The notes: generated from the sequence alone by a model not told the origin. DNA of 64,000 nt from Halomonas sp. LR3S48 (GCF_025725665.1 NZ_CP107009.1:62001-126000), one strand, 5' to 3'; positions 42,076 through 50,593 are shown, numbered from the stretch's first letter. A program made the numbers and translations.

Positions 42076-43755
42076 ATGCGACCCGCCGGACGCGCCGAGA
42101 CCGACTCGCTCTACTTCGATTATCCCCACTTTCCATTCGTGCGTCCCGCCGAGCTCGACGGGCAAGCGGCGCGTCACCGCGTTGCCATCGTCGGCGCCGG
42201 CCCGGTGGGCGTTACCGCTGCCCTGGAACTGGCGCGCCATGGCATCGCCTCGGTGGTACTCGACGACAAGGCCACCGTCAACGACGGTTCGCGGGCGATC
42301 TGCATCTCCCGCCACAGCCTGGAGATCCTGCAGCAGCTCGGCGTCGAGGCTCCCTTCGTGGCGAAGGGGCTGGGCTGGACCCGGGGGCGCACCTACTTTC
42401 GCGACCGCGAGATCTTGCGCTTCGAGATGCCCCATTCCGCGCAGGAACGCTTCCTGCCGATGATCAACCTGCAACAGCAGTACATTGAACGGTTCCTGAT
42501 CGACAAGGTTGCCGAGAGCGATCTCGTCGAGCTGCGCTGGCAGAGCGCGGTGACCGGCGTGAGCCAGGATGCGGATGGCGTGATCCTCGAGGTGACAACC
42601 CCCGAGGGCGACTATCGCCTCGAATGCGACTACCTGCTGGCTGCCGACGGCGCGCGCAGCGTGGTACGCAAGGCGTTCGGCCTCGCACTGCACGGCGAGG
42701 CCTACGAGGGGCGCTACGTGATCGCCGATATCCGCCTGCGCTCCGACTTTCCCACCGAGCGGCGCGCCTTCTTCCACTCTCACGCCCTGCCCGATACCAC
42801 CCTCCTGGTGCACAAGCAGCCCGACGACATCTGGCGCATCGATTATCAGCTCGGCCCTGACGAGGACCCGGAGCAGGCGGTGGAGGAGGCAAGCATTCGC
42901 AAAAAAGTTGGCCTGATCGTGCACAAGGTGCTGGGCGAAGGCGACGACTGGGAGCTGGAGTGGTGGAGCCTCTACAAGGCCCACACGCTAGCCCTCGATG
43001 ATTATCGGCATGGAAGGGTACTGTTTATTGGTGACAGCGCCCACCTGGTGCCGATCTTCGGCGTGCGGGGGCTCAACAACGGCTTCGCCGACGCCGCCAA
43101 CGCCGGCTGGAAGCTTGCCTGGGTGCTCAAGGGGCTGGCGCCGGAGCGGCTGCTCGACAGCTACAGCCCCGAGCGGCGCGGCGCCACCCTGGACGTCTTC
43201 GCCAACGCCGGCAAGAGCACCCGCTTCATGACCCCGCCGAGCCGCGGCTACCGGTTGATGCGCGATGCCGCCCTGGTTTTGGCCCTGCATAACGACTACG
43301 CCAGCGGCTTCGCCAATCCACGCCAGGTCACGCCATACACCTACGCCGAGAGCCCGCTGACGCTGACTGAGGCGGATGACTTCGACACCGGGCCGATGCC
43401 CGGCGCGCCGCTGTTCAATCATCGCCTGGGCGAGGGCAACTACCTGCTCGACCACTTGGGTAGCGGCTTCACCCTGCTGCACTTCAACCAAGCTGGTCGG
43501 GTCGACGCCGAGCTGGCCGAGCAGCTTGAGGCGCTGCAGGCCCGCGGCCAGCAAATCGGGCTGCTGCGCGTGGCCCGCGAGCCTGGGGCCGAGGGAGCTT
43601 TGGTCGACACGGATGGCAGCCTGTTCGGCGCCTATGGCGCCGAGCCGGGCAGTGCCTACCTGGTGCGCCCCGACCGTCACGTGGTGGCACGCTGGAAGCG
43701 CCTTGACCCTGTCGACCTGGAATTTGCCCTCGTTACTGCCTTGGGAGGAGAATGA
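42076..43755 (+). CDS. FAD-dependent aromatic hydroxylase (MhpA/MhaA type), copy 1
   Basis: This 559-residue flavoprotein monooxygenase has the FAD Rossmann motif VAIVGAGPVGVTAALELARH (near 35-54), the family DG motif LLAADGARSVVRK, and GDSAHLVPIFGVRGLNNGFA. It belongs with 3-(3-hydroxyphenyl)propionate and 3-hydroxyphenylacetate hydroxylases. It is encoded directly before a small DUF2783 protein, the same arrangement as the enzyme at 54107. AGGAGCTGCC precedes the ATG. The substrate is probably a hydroxylated aromatic acid; which one is not visible. Confidence 0.85.
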   Translation: MRPAGRAETDSLYFDYPHFPFVRPAELDGQAARHRVAIVGAGPVGVTAALELARHGIASVVLDDKATVNDGSRAICISRHSLEILQQLGVEAPFVAKGLGWTRGRTYFRDREILRFEMPHSAQERFLPMINLQQQYIERFLIDKVAESDLVELRWQSAVTGVSQDADGVILEVTTPEGDYRLECDYLLAADGARSVVRKAFGLALHGEAYEGRYVIADIRLRSDFPTERRAFFHSHALPDTTLLVHKQPDDIWRIDYQLGPDEDPEQAVEEASIRKKVGLIVHKVLGEGDDWELEWWSLYKAHTLALDDYRHGRVLFIGDSAHLVPIFGVRGLNNGFADAANAGWKLAWVLKGLAPERLLDSYSPERRGATLDVFANAGKSTRFMTPPSRGYRLMRDAALVLALHNDYASGFANPRQVTPYTYAESPLTLTEADDFDTGPMPGAPLFNHRLGEGNYLLDHLGSGFTLLHFNQAGRVDAELAEQLEALQARGQQIGLLRVAREPGAEGALVDTDGSLFGAYGAEPGSAYLVRPDRHVVARWKRLDPVDLEFALVTALGGE

Positions 43756-43756
43756 A

Positions 43757-43975
43757 ATGAGCGATACGACACTGAGCGATATGACACTGCCCTTTACCGA
43801 CCTGGAGCGGGTCTACGAGCAACTGGCGCAGGCCCTGGACGACCTGCCGGAGGAGCAGGAGCGGCTGTTTCTCGCCCAGTTGGCGCTGGCGCTGGCCCAC
43901 CGCGTAGGCGACGTCGAACGGGTGATGGCGGCCATCGAGGAGGCGCGGCAGGGAATCGCGGACGTCTCCCGTTGA
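43757..43975 (+). CDS. small DUF2783-like partner protein, copy 1
   Basis: This 72-residue, mostly helical protein contains ERVYEQLAQALDDLPEEQER and FLAQLALALAHRVGDVERVM. It starts one base after the hydroxylase stop, with GGGAGGAG upstream. Its position and composition match the protein at 53899 beside the second hydroxylase. In Pseudomonas putida U, the small MhaB protein acts with the MhaA flavoprotein in 3-hydroxyphenylacetate hydroxylation, so a coupling role is plausible. The DUF2783 name is from memory. Confidence 0.7.
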   Translation: MSDTTLSDMTLPFTDLERVYEQLAQALDDLPEEQERLFLAQLALALAHRVGDVERVMAAIEEARQGIADVSR

Positions 43976-44025
43976 TGGCGACGGCTAGCCTCGAGTAAGT
44001 GAGGACTTACTTCTTTGGCCATATA

Positions 44026-44066
44026 TTGAGCGGGGTCAAGGCGAACCATGGCAGAGGCGCTACGGT
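44026..44066 (+). promoter_or_regulatory. FNR/DNR-type box and -10 element for Cys-rich protein copy 3
   Basis: TTGAG-CGGG-GTCAA (44026-44039), one mismatch from a perfect dyad, is followed by TACGGT at 44061-44066. The box centre would lie near -41 from the predicted start. The -10 is poor, as expected for an activated promoter. This is the third occurrence of this layout before a gene of the same family. Confidence 0.6.
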
Positions 44067-44093
44067 AAGAACTGGCCGTAGAGGAACGCCTTG

Positions 44094-44540
44094 ATGAGTA
44101 AACCTCGACCTCCCCAAGAGTCCCGCCCGCCGCCACGTGACGAGAAGCAGCTGCACGACTTTCTCGAAGGCGAGCGGGCCCTGCTCGAACTCAGGTGCTG
44201 CGAGCCCAAGACACTGAGCGTGCTGATTCATGACTTGGCTCATCCCATGAGTCCATCGCTGGAGCAGGCGATTGCGCGCAGCCTGGCCAGTCGGGAGTTG
44301 GCGGATTTTGCTCCCGCTATCTCCCTGCTACCCGTGATGATGCGACGCTTCGGCCTCGATCCGGTCGCCTGCAGCCGCGACCCGGCCATCCATTCCCTGC
44401 GTACCGTTTGCAGTGCTTGCCCCAGGGTCGCGACCTGCTGGTTGGCGCTACGCCACGATGCCCCTCGGGAGGAGTGTCGGGAGTTCTGCCTCAATGCCGA
44501 GTCCTTGGAGAAGTCGCTACTTCCTCCGCAGAACGATTGA
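44094..44540 (+). CDS. small Cys-rich protein, DUF6455-like, copy 3
   Basis: This 148-residue paralog of the proteins at 12437 and 29543 shares the middle helix (HDLAHPMSPSLEQAIARSLA), LLPVMMRRFGLDPVA, and the C-x2-C-x5-C-W-x11-C-x3-C tail. Its ending is FCLNAESL, with Leu replacing the usual Pro. The proline-rich N-terminus is its own. GAGGAA lies seven bases before the ATG at 44094. Unlike the other two it has no TRAP receptor upstream; it follows the hydroxylase-DUF2783 pair. Function unknown. Confidence 0.7.
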   Translation: MSKPRPPQESRPPPRDEKQLHDFLEGERALLELRCCEPKTLSVLIHDLAHPMSPSLEQAIARSLASRELADFAPAISLLPVMMRRFGLDPVACSRDPAIHSLRTVCSACPRVATCWLALRHDAPREECREFCLNAESLEKSLLPPQND

Positions 44541-44567
44541 ACGGATCGTGAGGCGCATTGCAACGGA

Positions 44568-44921
44568 TCAGGTGGTGACCGCCCCCAGCCGCGCGAGCAG
44601 GTCATCAATCATGCCGATCTTGGCCTCGGCCTCACGGATCTGGGTGCAGAACGCCTCGCGCTTGTGCAACAGCCGGGCCTCCAGCTCGTCGCAAAACGGT
44701 GGCTCGGGGCGGAAGTGGGGCATCGCTTCGCGGATCTCGTCGATACTGAATTCCAGCTCACGGGCGCGGCGCACGAAGCGCAGCTCGGCCAGAGTCTGCT
44801 CGGTGTAGTCGCGGTAGCCGTTTTCGCGCCTGTGCGGGGGTGTGATCAGGCCGCGCTTCTCGTAGAAGCGAATGGTGTCGCGGCCAAGCCCGCTGGCCCT
44901 TTCCAGCTCGCCGATCAGCAT
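44568..44921 (-). CDS. MerR-family transcriptional regulator
   Basis: This 117-residue regulator has an N-terminal MerR winged helix (MLIGELERASGLGRDTIRFY, EKRGLITPP) and a short C-terminal coiled coil. Two cysteines lie in the effector region (PPFCDELEARLLHKREAFC), suggesting a metal, thiol or redox signal, though the known metal-sensor signatures are not exact. The ATG at 44921 follows AAGGAG. A promoter with the stretched 19-bp MerR spacer overlaps its upstream region and points to the hydrolase at 45020. Confidence 0.85.
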   Translation of the reverse strand: MLIGELERASGLGRDTIRFYEKRGLITPPHRRENGYRDYTEQTLAELRFVRRARELEFSIDEIREAMPHFRPEPPFCDELEARLLHKREAFCTQIREAEAKIGMIDDLLARLGAVTT

Positions 44922-44934
44922 GTGTAAAAACTCC

Positions 44935-44965
44935 TTGACTGTGGAGTTGGCTCCACACCTTACCA
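44935..44965 (+). promoter_or_regulatory. MerR-type promoter with 19-bp spacer and dyad
   Basis: A -35 TTGACT (44935-44940) and a -10 TTACCA (44960-44965) are separated by 19 bp instead of 17. The spacer holds the perfect dyad GTGGAG-TTGG-CTCCAC. This is the hallmark of promoters untwisted by MerR proteins. It drives the alpha/beta hydrolase gene. Confidence 0.85.
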
Positions 44966-45019
44966 TGGTTTGGCGAGCCCGCACGGTGGCAGCCCCGACA
45001 TGGCAAGGGAGGCAGCGAG

Positions 45020-45925
45020 ATGGAACCCAGGATCGAGGAGCGGCAGGTAGAGACCAGTGATGGTGTGGCCATCGCCGCCCGCTTCGTCACGCCCGCGGCG
45101 CCCAAGGCGGCGGTGTTGATCGCACCGGCCATGGGTGTGCCCCAGCGCTTCTATGCGCCCCTGGCCCAGTGGCTGGCGGAGCAGGGGCTGGCCGTGGCCA
45201 CCTTCGACTACCGCGGCATGGGGGCGTCGCGTCCTTCGCGGCTGAGCGGCTTCCAGGCCACCATCATGGACTGGGCGCGCTTTGATGCCGCGGCGATGAT
45301 CGAAGAGCTGGCGTATCGTGCTCCCCAGGTGCCGTTGCACTGGATCGGCCACAGCCTGGGCGGGCAGATCCCGCCGCTGGTGCCAGGACACGAGCGGCTC
45401 GAGCGCATCGTCACCGTGGCCTGTGGCAGTGGCTACTGGCGCGAGAACGCGCCGGCGCTGAAGCGACGGGTGTGGCTGTTCTGGTTCGGCGCCGTGCCGC
45501 TGCTCACACCGCTGCTGGGCTATTTCCCTGGGAAGCGGCTCAACATGGTGGGTGACCTGCCGCGCGGCGTGGTCGAGCAGTGGCGGCGCTGGTGCCTCGA
45601 TCCGGAATACGCGGTGGGGGCGGAGCCCGGCGTGCGCGAGCGCTTCGCCGCCGTGCGCGCGCCGGTGGTCTCGCTCTCCTTCAGCGACGACGACTTCATG
45701 TCGGCGCGCAACACCGAGTCGTTGCACGGCTTCTATGCCAATGCGCCGTGCACGCTGCTACGCATCCGGCCCCAGGAGGCGGGCCTGGCCCGCATCGGCC
45801 ACTTCGGCTTCTTTCGCGCCGAACACCAACAGGCACTATGGCAGCGCTACCTGCTGCCGGCACTGCAGGGGCGCGTGACGGAGGCTGCTGCAACGGCGAA
45901 AGCGAGCACGATGACGAGACCGTGA
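45020..45925 (+). CDS. alpha/beta-fold hydrolase
   Basis: This 301-residue cytoplasmic hydrolase has the nucleophile elbow GHSLGG (near 113-118), preceded by FDYRGMGASRPSRL. The late His lies in RIGHFGFFRAE. AAGGGAGGCAGCGAG precedes the ATG. It is controlled by the divergent MerR-type promoter. The substrate, ester, lactone or C-C bond, is not evident. Its 3' end is 1 bp from the convergent MocR-type gene. Confidence 0.82.
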   Translation: MEPRIEERQVETSDGVAIAARFVTPAAPKAAVLIAPAMGVPQRFYAPLAQWLAEQGLAVATFDYRGMGASRPSRLSGFQATIMDWARFDAAAMIEELAYRAPQVPLHWIGHSLGGQIPPLVPGHERLERIVTVACGSGYWRENAPALKRRVWLFWFGAVPLLTPLLGYFPGKRLNMVGDLPRGVVEQWRRWCLDPEYAVGAEPGVRERFAAVRAPVVSLSFSDDDFMSARNTESLHGFYANAPCTLLRIRPQEAGLARIGHFGFFRAEHQQALWQRYLLPALQGRVTEAAATAKASTMTRP

Positions 45926-45926
45926 G

Positions 45927-47357
45927 TCAGGCCGGCACTTCCTGGCCCAGCAGTTCGGTTACCGTCTCGCCGACATGCCTGATGCCGGCTTCGACGGCGG
46001 GCGTCATCGCGGCGGCGTAGTTCAGGCGCAGGCAGTGGCGGTACTTGCCCGAGGCCGAGAACAGCGAACCCGGTGTGACATGCAGCCCTTCGCCGACCAG
46101 GCGTTCCTTGAGGCGTACGCAATCGATATTTCCCGGCAACTCCAGCCACAGCAGGAAGCCGCCCTGGGGATAGCTGACCCCGGTGCCGGCCGGAAAGTAG
46201 CGCGTCACCCAGTCGATCATGATGTCGCGATGCTGGCGATACTGACGGACCATCTCGCGCAGGTGGCGCTCGTAGTGACCGTGCTGGACGAATTCGGCCA
46301 CCGCCAGCTGCGGCAGCGTGGCCGAGGCGCCGGTGGAGACGTACTTCATGTGCAGCACCTGGTCGCGGTAACGCCCCGGTGCCATCCAGCCGACCCGCAG
46401 CCCAGGCACCAGGGTCTTGGAGAAGGCGCTGCACAGCAGCACCCGGCCATCGTCATCGAAACTCTTGAGGGTGCGTGGCCTGGGCGTGTCGAAGGAGAGA
46501 TCGCCGTAGATGTCGTCCTCGACGATGGCCACGTCGAAGCGCTGGGCCAGGGCGACCAGGGCCCGCTTGCGCGCCTCGGGCATGGTATAGCCGAGCGGGT
46601 TGTTGCAGGTGGGCGTGACCTGGATCGCCTTGATCGGCCACTGTTCCAGCGCCAGCTCCAGCGCCTCAAGGCTGATGCCGCTGCGCGGGTCGGTGGGGAT
46701 CTCCAGCGCCTTGAGCCTCTGCGCCTTGAGGATCTGCATGGTGCCGTAGAAGCTCGGTGAGTCCACGGCGACCACATCGCCGGGCTCGGTCAGGGTGCGC
46801 AGGGCGAGTGAGAGCGCCTCCTGGCAGCCGGTGGTAATGATCACGTCGTCGGGATGCAGCAGGCAGCCCGACTTGTCGGCCAGCCGCACGACCTGCCGGC
46901 GTAGTTCGAGGCTGCCCTGCAGGCTGTCGTAGTTGAGCCCATGGGCTGCCACATGCCGATGTAGGGTACTCAGTTGGCGGTGCAGGGGGCGCAGGCTGGC
47001 GGCATTGAGGTCGGGAGTGCCGCGCCCCAGCATCAGCAGGCGATCCTCAACGGGGGAGCGTGCCACCAGCTCCAGCACCTGGTCCCACTGGGACACGTCC
47101 AGCGGACGCTGGGCGGGGCGCGATGCCTTGGGTAGCACACCCGGGGTTGGCCGGGGCAGCACATAGTAGCCCGAGCGCGGGCGCGCTTCTGCGAGGCCGG
47201 ACTCCTCGAGCCGCCGGTACGCCTCCTGCGCCGTGGAGACGCTGACGCCCAACTCGCGGCAGAGCGCACGCACGGAGGGCAGCCGATCGCCGATGCGATA
47301 CTGCCCTTGCTCGATGCGCTGGGTCAGGGTCTGCGCGACCTGGTCGTAACGCTTCAT
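45927..47357 (-). CDS. MocR-type regulator (GntR HTH fused to aminotransferase fold)
   Basis: This 476-residue protein joins a GntR winged helix (YRIGDRLPSVRALCRELGVS, residues ~20-40) to a type I aminotransferase domain of about 370 residues. The PLP-binding lysine lies in SAFSKTLVPGLRVG near residue 310. MocR proteins sense PLP-linked amino acids or amines. It is divergent from a DUF1127 gene, and direct repeats GAATCTGTAT lie in the shared region. The regulated target is likely that small protein or itself. Confidence 0.9.
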   Translation of the reverse strand: MKRYDQVAQTLTQRIEQGQYRIGDRLPSVRALCRELGVSVSTAQEAYRRLEESGLAEARPRSGYYVLPRPTPGVLPKASRPAQRPLDVSQWDQVLELVARSPVEDRLLMLGRGTPDLNAASLRPLHRQLSTLHRHVAAHGLNYDSLQGSLELRRQVVRLADKSGCLLHPDDVIITTGCQEALSLALRTLTEPGDVVAVDSPSFYGTMQILKAQRLKALEIPTDPRSGISLEALELALEQWPIKAIQVTPTCNNPLGYTMPEARKRALVALAQRFDVAIVEDDIYGDLSFDTPRPRTLKSFDDDGRVLLCSAFSKTLVPGLRVGWMAPGRYRDQVLHMKYVSTGASATLPQLAVAEFVQHGHYERHLREMVRQYRQHRDIMIDWVTRYFPAGTGVSYPQGGFLLWLELPGNIDCVRLKERLVGEGLHVTPGSLFSASGKYRHCLRLNYAAAMTPAVEAGIRHVGETVTELLGQEVPA

Positions 47358-47410
47358 GACAGTTTCACCGGACTATTCCCCTCTTCAGTACAGAAGGCGC
47401 ATAAGTGGGC

Positions 47411-47470
47411 GATACAGCGACAGGATAGACGAATCTGTATCGTAAAACTATTTTTGTTCTGAATCTGTAT
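47411..47470. promoter_or_regulatory. CTGTAT repeats in the MocR/DUF1127 intergenic region
   Basis: GAATCTGTAT occurs at 47431-47440 and again at 47461-47470, exactly 30 bp apart. An inverted GATACAG lies at 47411-47417. MocR regulators commonly use spaced direct repeats, so this is the likely binding region. No other feature was seen in the 47358-47524 gap. Confidence 0.6.
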
Positions 47471-47524
47471 TGGTTTTCCGCGTGATCATAGCCTGTCAGA
47501 ACCCACCGACAGGAGATATACGCC

Positions 47525-47689
47525 ATGATTATAAAACGCCTTCTTCAGCTGTCCCGTTTATACAGGGACCAGCAGCAGCGCCACCGTTCACGGCGTGATC
47601 TGCGCGATCTCGACGATCATTTGCTGGCCGACATCGGGTTGGATCGGGACACAGTCGAGCGTGAGGTGAGCAAACCGTTCTGGCGATAA
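47525..47689 (+). CDS. DUF1127-type small basic protein
   Basis: This 54-residue protein begins MIIKRLLQLSRLYRDQQQRH and contains LRDLDDHLLADIGLDRDTVE, the typical DUF1127 core (ends PFWR). ACAGGAGATATACGCC precedes the ATG. Small DUF1127 proteins have been linked to RNA binding and to phosphate or carbon metabolism in alphaproteobacteria; their role in this group is unclear. Divergent placement from a MocR gene is common for them. Confidence 0.82.
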   Translation: MIIKRLLQLSRLYRDQQQRHRSRRDLRDLDDHLLADIGLDRDTVEREVSKPFWR

Positions 47690-47777
47690 TAGCCGGCACG
47701 ACGCGGGAACCCCGGGGCGTCGCGGGAAACCTAAGAGTAAGCAGATGAGCGACCCGGCAGCCAAGGAGGAGCCAGCC

Positions 47778-48173
47778 ATGATCGAGATACTGCCCGCCCC
47801 CGCGTACGTGGCGGCGTTCCGTATAACAGGCACGCTGCACAGTGCGGACTACGACGAGTTGATTCCTGCAATCGAATCGAAGCTCGAGCACAACGAGCAT
47901 ATCGGTGTGCTGGCCGACATGACCGACTTCGACCACATGACGGCTGGTGCCCTGCTGCGTGACCTGGGCTATGCCATCAGCAAGCTGGGCGAATATCACC
48001 GCTTCAAGCGTGCCGCGGTGATCGCCGACAAGCGCTGGATCGAGACCACCACCAAGCTGGCCGGCAAGCTGTTCCCCAATACCGAAGCGCGCCTTTTCCA
48101 TGCCGGAGAGCTGGAGGAGGCAATGCGCTGGGTCGCCGGCTTTCGCAGCGACTTGATCAACGGCGGGCTATGA
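47778..48173 (+). CDS. SpoIIAA/STAS-like protein
   Basis: This 131-residue cytoplasmic protein has the alternating strand-helix pattern of the SpoIIAA-like (DUF3478) family. It begins MIEILPAPAYVAAFRITGTL and includes GVLADMTDFDHMTAGALLRD. AAGGAGGAGCC lies upstream of the 47778 ATG, which is preferred over 47745. Its stop overlaps the convergent MFS gene by 6 bp. The function is unknown; in other bacteria such proteins associate with membranes or stress responses. Confidence 0.8.
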   Translation: MIEILPAPAYVAAFRITGTLHSADYDELIPAIESKLEHNEHIGVLADMTDFDHMTAGALLRDLGYAISKLGEYHRFKRAAVIADKRWIETTTKLAGKLFPNTEARLFHAGELEEAMRWVAGFRSDLINGGL

Positions 48174-49376
48174 CAGCGCGGCAGCCGCCGCCTGTTCGCT
48201 GTGCCACTGGCGCAGCAGCCAGGCGAAGATCAGCCCCAGGGCGAGCAGCCACAGCCCGGCGGCGGCCAGTAGCCATACGCTATCGGCCAGGCGCAGCACC
48301 AGCCCGCCGAGGCTGACTCCCACCGACTGGCCCAGGAACAGGCAGCCGGCGAATACCGCCATGGCGGTGCCGCGCATGGCGGGCGCCATCTGGGTGGCGT
48401 TGATCTGCAGCGTGCTGTGCATCATGTAGAAGCCGAGGCCGGCGCAGAAGGCACTGGCGGTGGCCAGGGCCGGCTGTGGCGCTAGTGCCAGCCCGACGAA
48501 GCCGAGCCCCATCAGCACGCCGCCGCCCGCGGCCAGGCCCGGTTCGCCCAGCCGGGCCACCAGCGGCCGCGCCAGGGCGGCGAAGATCAGCCCGCCCACG
48601 CCGAACAGTGCCACCATCAGTCCCGCCTGGGTCAGCGAGACCTCCAGGCTGTTATAGAGGTGGCTGGCGACGAAGGCCAGGGCGCCGAAGGCGGCGATCC
48701 CCTCGAGGAACACCAGTGCCAGGATGCGCCGGGCGCGGGCGATCAGCAGCACCTCGCGAATGCGTGAGAAGAAGGCGATGCGGCCCTGGTCGGCCTTGGG
48801 CGGCGACAGGGCCGGCTGGCGCCGCAGGGCTGCGAGCAGCAGCCCGCCTGCGGCGACGAACAGCAGGGTGAGCAGGGCGAATGCGGCCTGCCAGCCCAGC
48901 GTGTCGGCCAGAAAGCCACCCGCCACCTGGCCGCTGATCAGCCCCATCACAGCCCCTGAAAGCATGTGTGCCAGCGTCACCTGGCGCCTCTCGTAGGAGA
49001 CGTTGTCGCCGACCCAGGCCATGGAGAGCGGGATGATGGCGGCGGCGGTGGCGCCGTTCAAGGTACGAAACGCCAGCAGCATCGGCAGCGATTCGGCCAG
49101 CGCCGAGCCCAGCGCGCCCAACGCGCAAGCCAGGGTGGCCAGGCCGATCACCCGCAGGGTGCCGTGGCGATCGCCCAGTGGGCCGTAGGCGAGTTGCATC
49201 ACGCCGTAGGCGATGGCGAACAGGGTGATGTTCTGCGCCACGTCGGCCACTGGCCGGGCGAAGGCCTGCGACAGCGCCGGCAGCATGGCGTCGGTGACGC
49301 GCATCGAGGCCATGCTGGCGAAGCCGGCCAGGGCCAGCAGCAGGATGACCAGGCGGGGAGGGGCGGTGTCACTCAT
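48168..49376 (-). CDS. MFS transporter, 12-TM drug/metabolite exporter type
   Basis: This 402-residue inner-membrane protein has twelve hydrophobic helices and the MFS loop motif YGPLGDRHGTLRVIG near residues 62-76. It starts 2 bp after the Bcr/CflA-type transporter, so the two form an operon. The substrate is not evident. Confidence 0.85.
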   Translation of the reverse strand: MSDTAPPRLVILLLALAGFASMASMRVTDAMLPALSQAFARPVADVAQNITLFAIAYGVMQLAYGPLGDRHGTLRVIGLATLACALGALGSALAESLPMLLAFRTLNGATAAAIIPLSMAWVGDNVSYERRQVTLAHMLSGAVMGLISGQVAGGFLADTLGWQAAFALLTLLFVAAGGLLLAALRRQPALSPPKADQGRIAFFSRIREVLLIARARRILALVFLEGIAAFGALAFVASHLYNSLEVSLTQAGLMVALFGVGGLIFAALARPLVARLGEPGLAAGGGVLMGLGFVGLALAPQPALATASAFCAGLGFYMMHSTLQINATQMAPAMRGTAMAVFAGCLFLGQSVGVSLGGLVLRLADSVWLLAAAGLWLLALGLIFAWLLRQWHSEQAAAAALS

Positions 49377-49378
49377 CG

Positions 49379-50593
49379 CTACGAGCGTGCCTGACTGGCG
49401 GCGGCAGCCTGGCTGGCCGGACGTACCAGTACCAGGTAAGCCACCAGGGAGAGCACGCCGCCTAGGCCGATGGAGATGGCCATGGTGAGCGAGGTGCCGT
49501 CATGAAACCGGCCGACCAGCGCCCCGCCGAGGGCGGCGATGGTCATCTGCAGGAAGCCGAACAGCGAGGAGGCCGAACCGGCACACTGCGGATTGGGCGC
49601 CAGCGCCCCGGACATGCTCTGTGGCATCACGATACCGAAGCCGACCAGGAACAGGATATGCGGACCGATCACCGCCCACGGCGTATAGACACCTGCCGCG
49701 GCGAGGCCCGCCATGATCGTACCGGCCAGGGCGCAGATTGCCGTGGCCAGCAATAGCAGGCGATCGCGCCCCAGGCGATGGCTGTAGCGACCGCTGACCA
49801 GGGTGCCGCTGAAGAAGCCGGCGACGATCAGGGTGAAGCCGATCCCGTAGCCGAAAGGCGTCATGCCCATGAACTCGATCAGTACGAAGGAGGAGCCGGA
49901 GAGAAACGCGAACAGGCCGGCGAAGCCGCTGGCGTTGACCAGCGTATAGCCCATGAAGGCGCGCTGGCCGAGTAGCATACGGTAGTTGCTCAGGATGGTG
50001 GCGGGATGCACCGACTGGCGATTTTCCCGCGCCAGCGGCTCCGGCATGAGCAAGGCGAGGACCAGGAGCATCACCGCGGCATACAGCGTCAGCAGCAGGA
50101 AGATCGAATCCCAGCCGAAGAACAGCAAGAGCCCCGCGCCGACGATGGGTGCCAGTGCCGGCGCGAGCGCCATGGTACTCGCCATGTAGGAGAGCACGCG
50201 CCCGGCCTCGAGGGGGCCATGGATGTCGCGCACCGCGGCGCGGCCCAGCACCGGGCCGGCGGCACCGCCCAACGCCTGAAGGAAACGCCCGGCCAGCAGC
50301 CACTCGATGCTGGGAGCGAAGGCGCAGAGCAGGCTTGCCAGCAGGAACAGGCCGAAGCCGGCGACCATGACCGGTTTGCGGCCGAAGCGATCGGAAATCG
50401 GGCCGCAGAACAGCTGCGCCAAGGCGAAGCCGGCCATGTACAGGCTCAGCGTCAGTTGAATCTGGTCGGGGCCGGTATCGAGCGCCTCGGCCATCGCCGG
50501 CATGGCGGGCAGGTACATGTCGGTCGCCAGCGGGCCCAACGCGGTCAGCGCCGCGAGGGTGATCACCATGGCGGGGGACTTCAGCCTCAGCAC
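49379..50593 (-). CDS. MFS multidrug transporter, Bcr/CflA type
   Basis: This 404-residue transporter has the Bcr/CflA signatures LAALTALGPLATDMYLPAMP and CGPISDRFGRKPVMVAGFGL. Twelve helices are predicted. The start is GTG at 50593 with GGAG eight bases upstream. It leads a two-gene unit with the MFS gene downstream. Export of drugs or toxic aromatic acids is likely, substrate unknown. Confidence 0.88.
   Translation of the reverse strand: MLRLKSPAMVITLAALTALGPLATDMYLPAMPAMAEALDTGPDQIQLTLSLYMAGFALAQLFCGPISDRFGRKPVMVAGFGLFLLASLLCAFAPSIEWLLAGRFLQALGGAAGPVLGRAAVRDIHGPLEAGRVLSYMASTMALAPALAPIVGAGLLLFFGWDSIFLLLTLYAAVMLLVLALLMPEPLARENRQSVHPATILSNYRMLLGQRAFMGYTLVNASGFAGLFAFLSGSSFVLIEFMGMTPFGYGIGFTLIVAGFFSGTLVSGRYSHRLGRDRLLLLATAICALAGTIMAGLAAAGVYTPWAVIGPHILFLVGFGIVMPQSMSGALAPNPQCAGSASSLFGFLQMTIAALGGALVGRFHDGTSLTMAISIGLGGVLSLVAYLVLVRPASQAAAASQARS

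Noticed and set aside
41974..42984. N-terminal extension of the LuxR-type gene through the hydroxylase
   Set aside because: The extension is antisense to the hydroxylase, while an ATG at 41973 has a strong ribosome-binding site.
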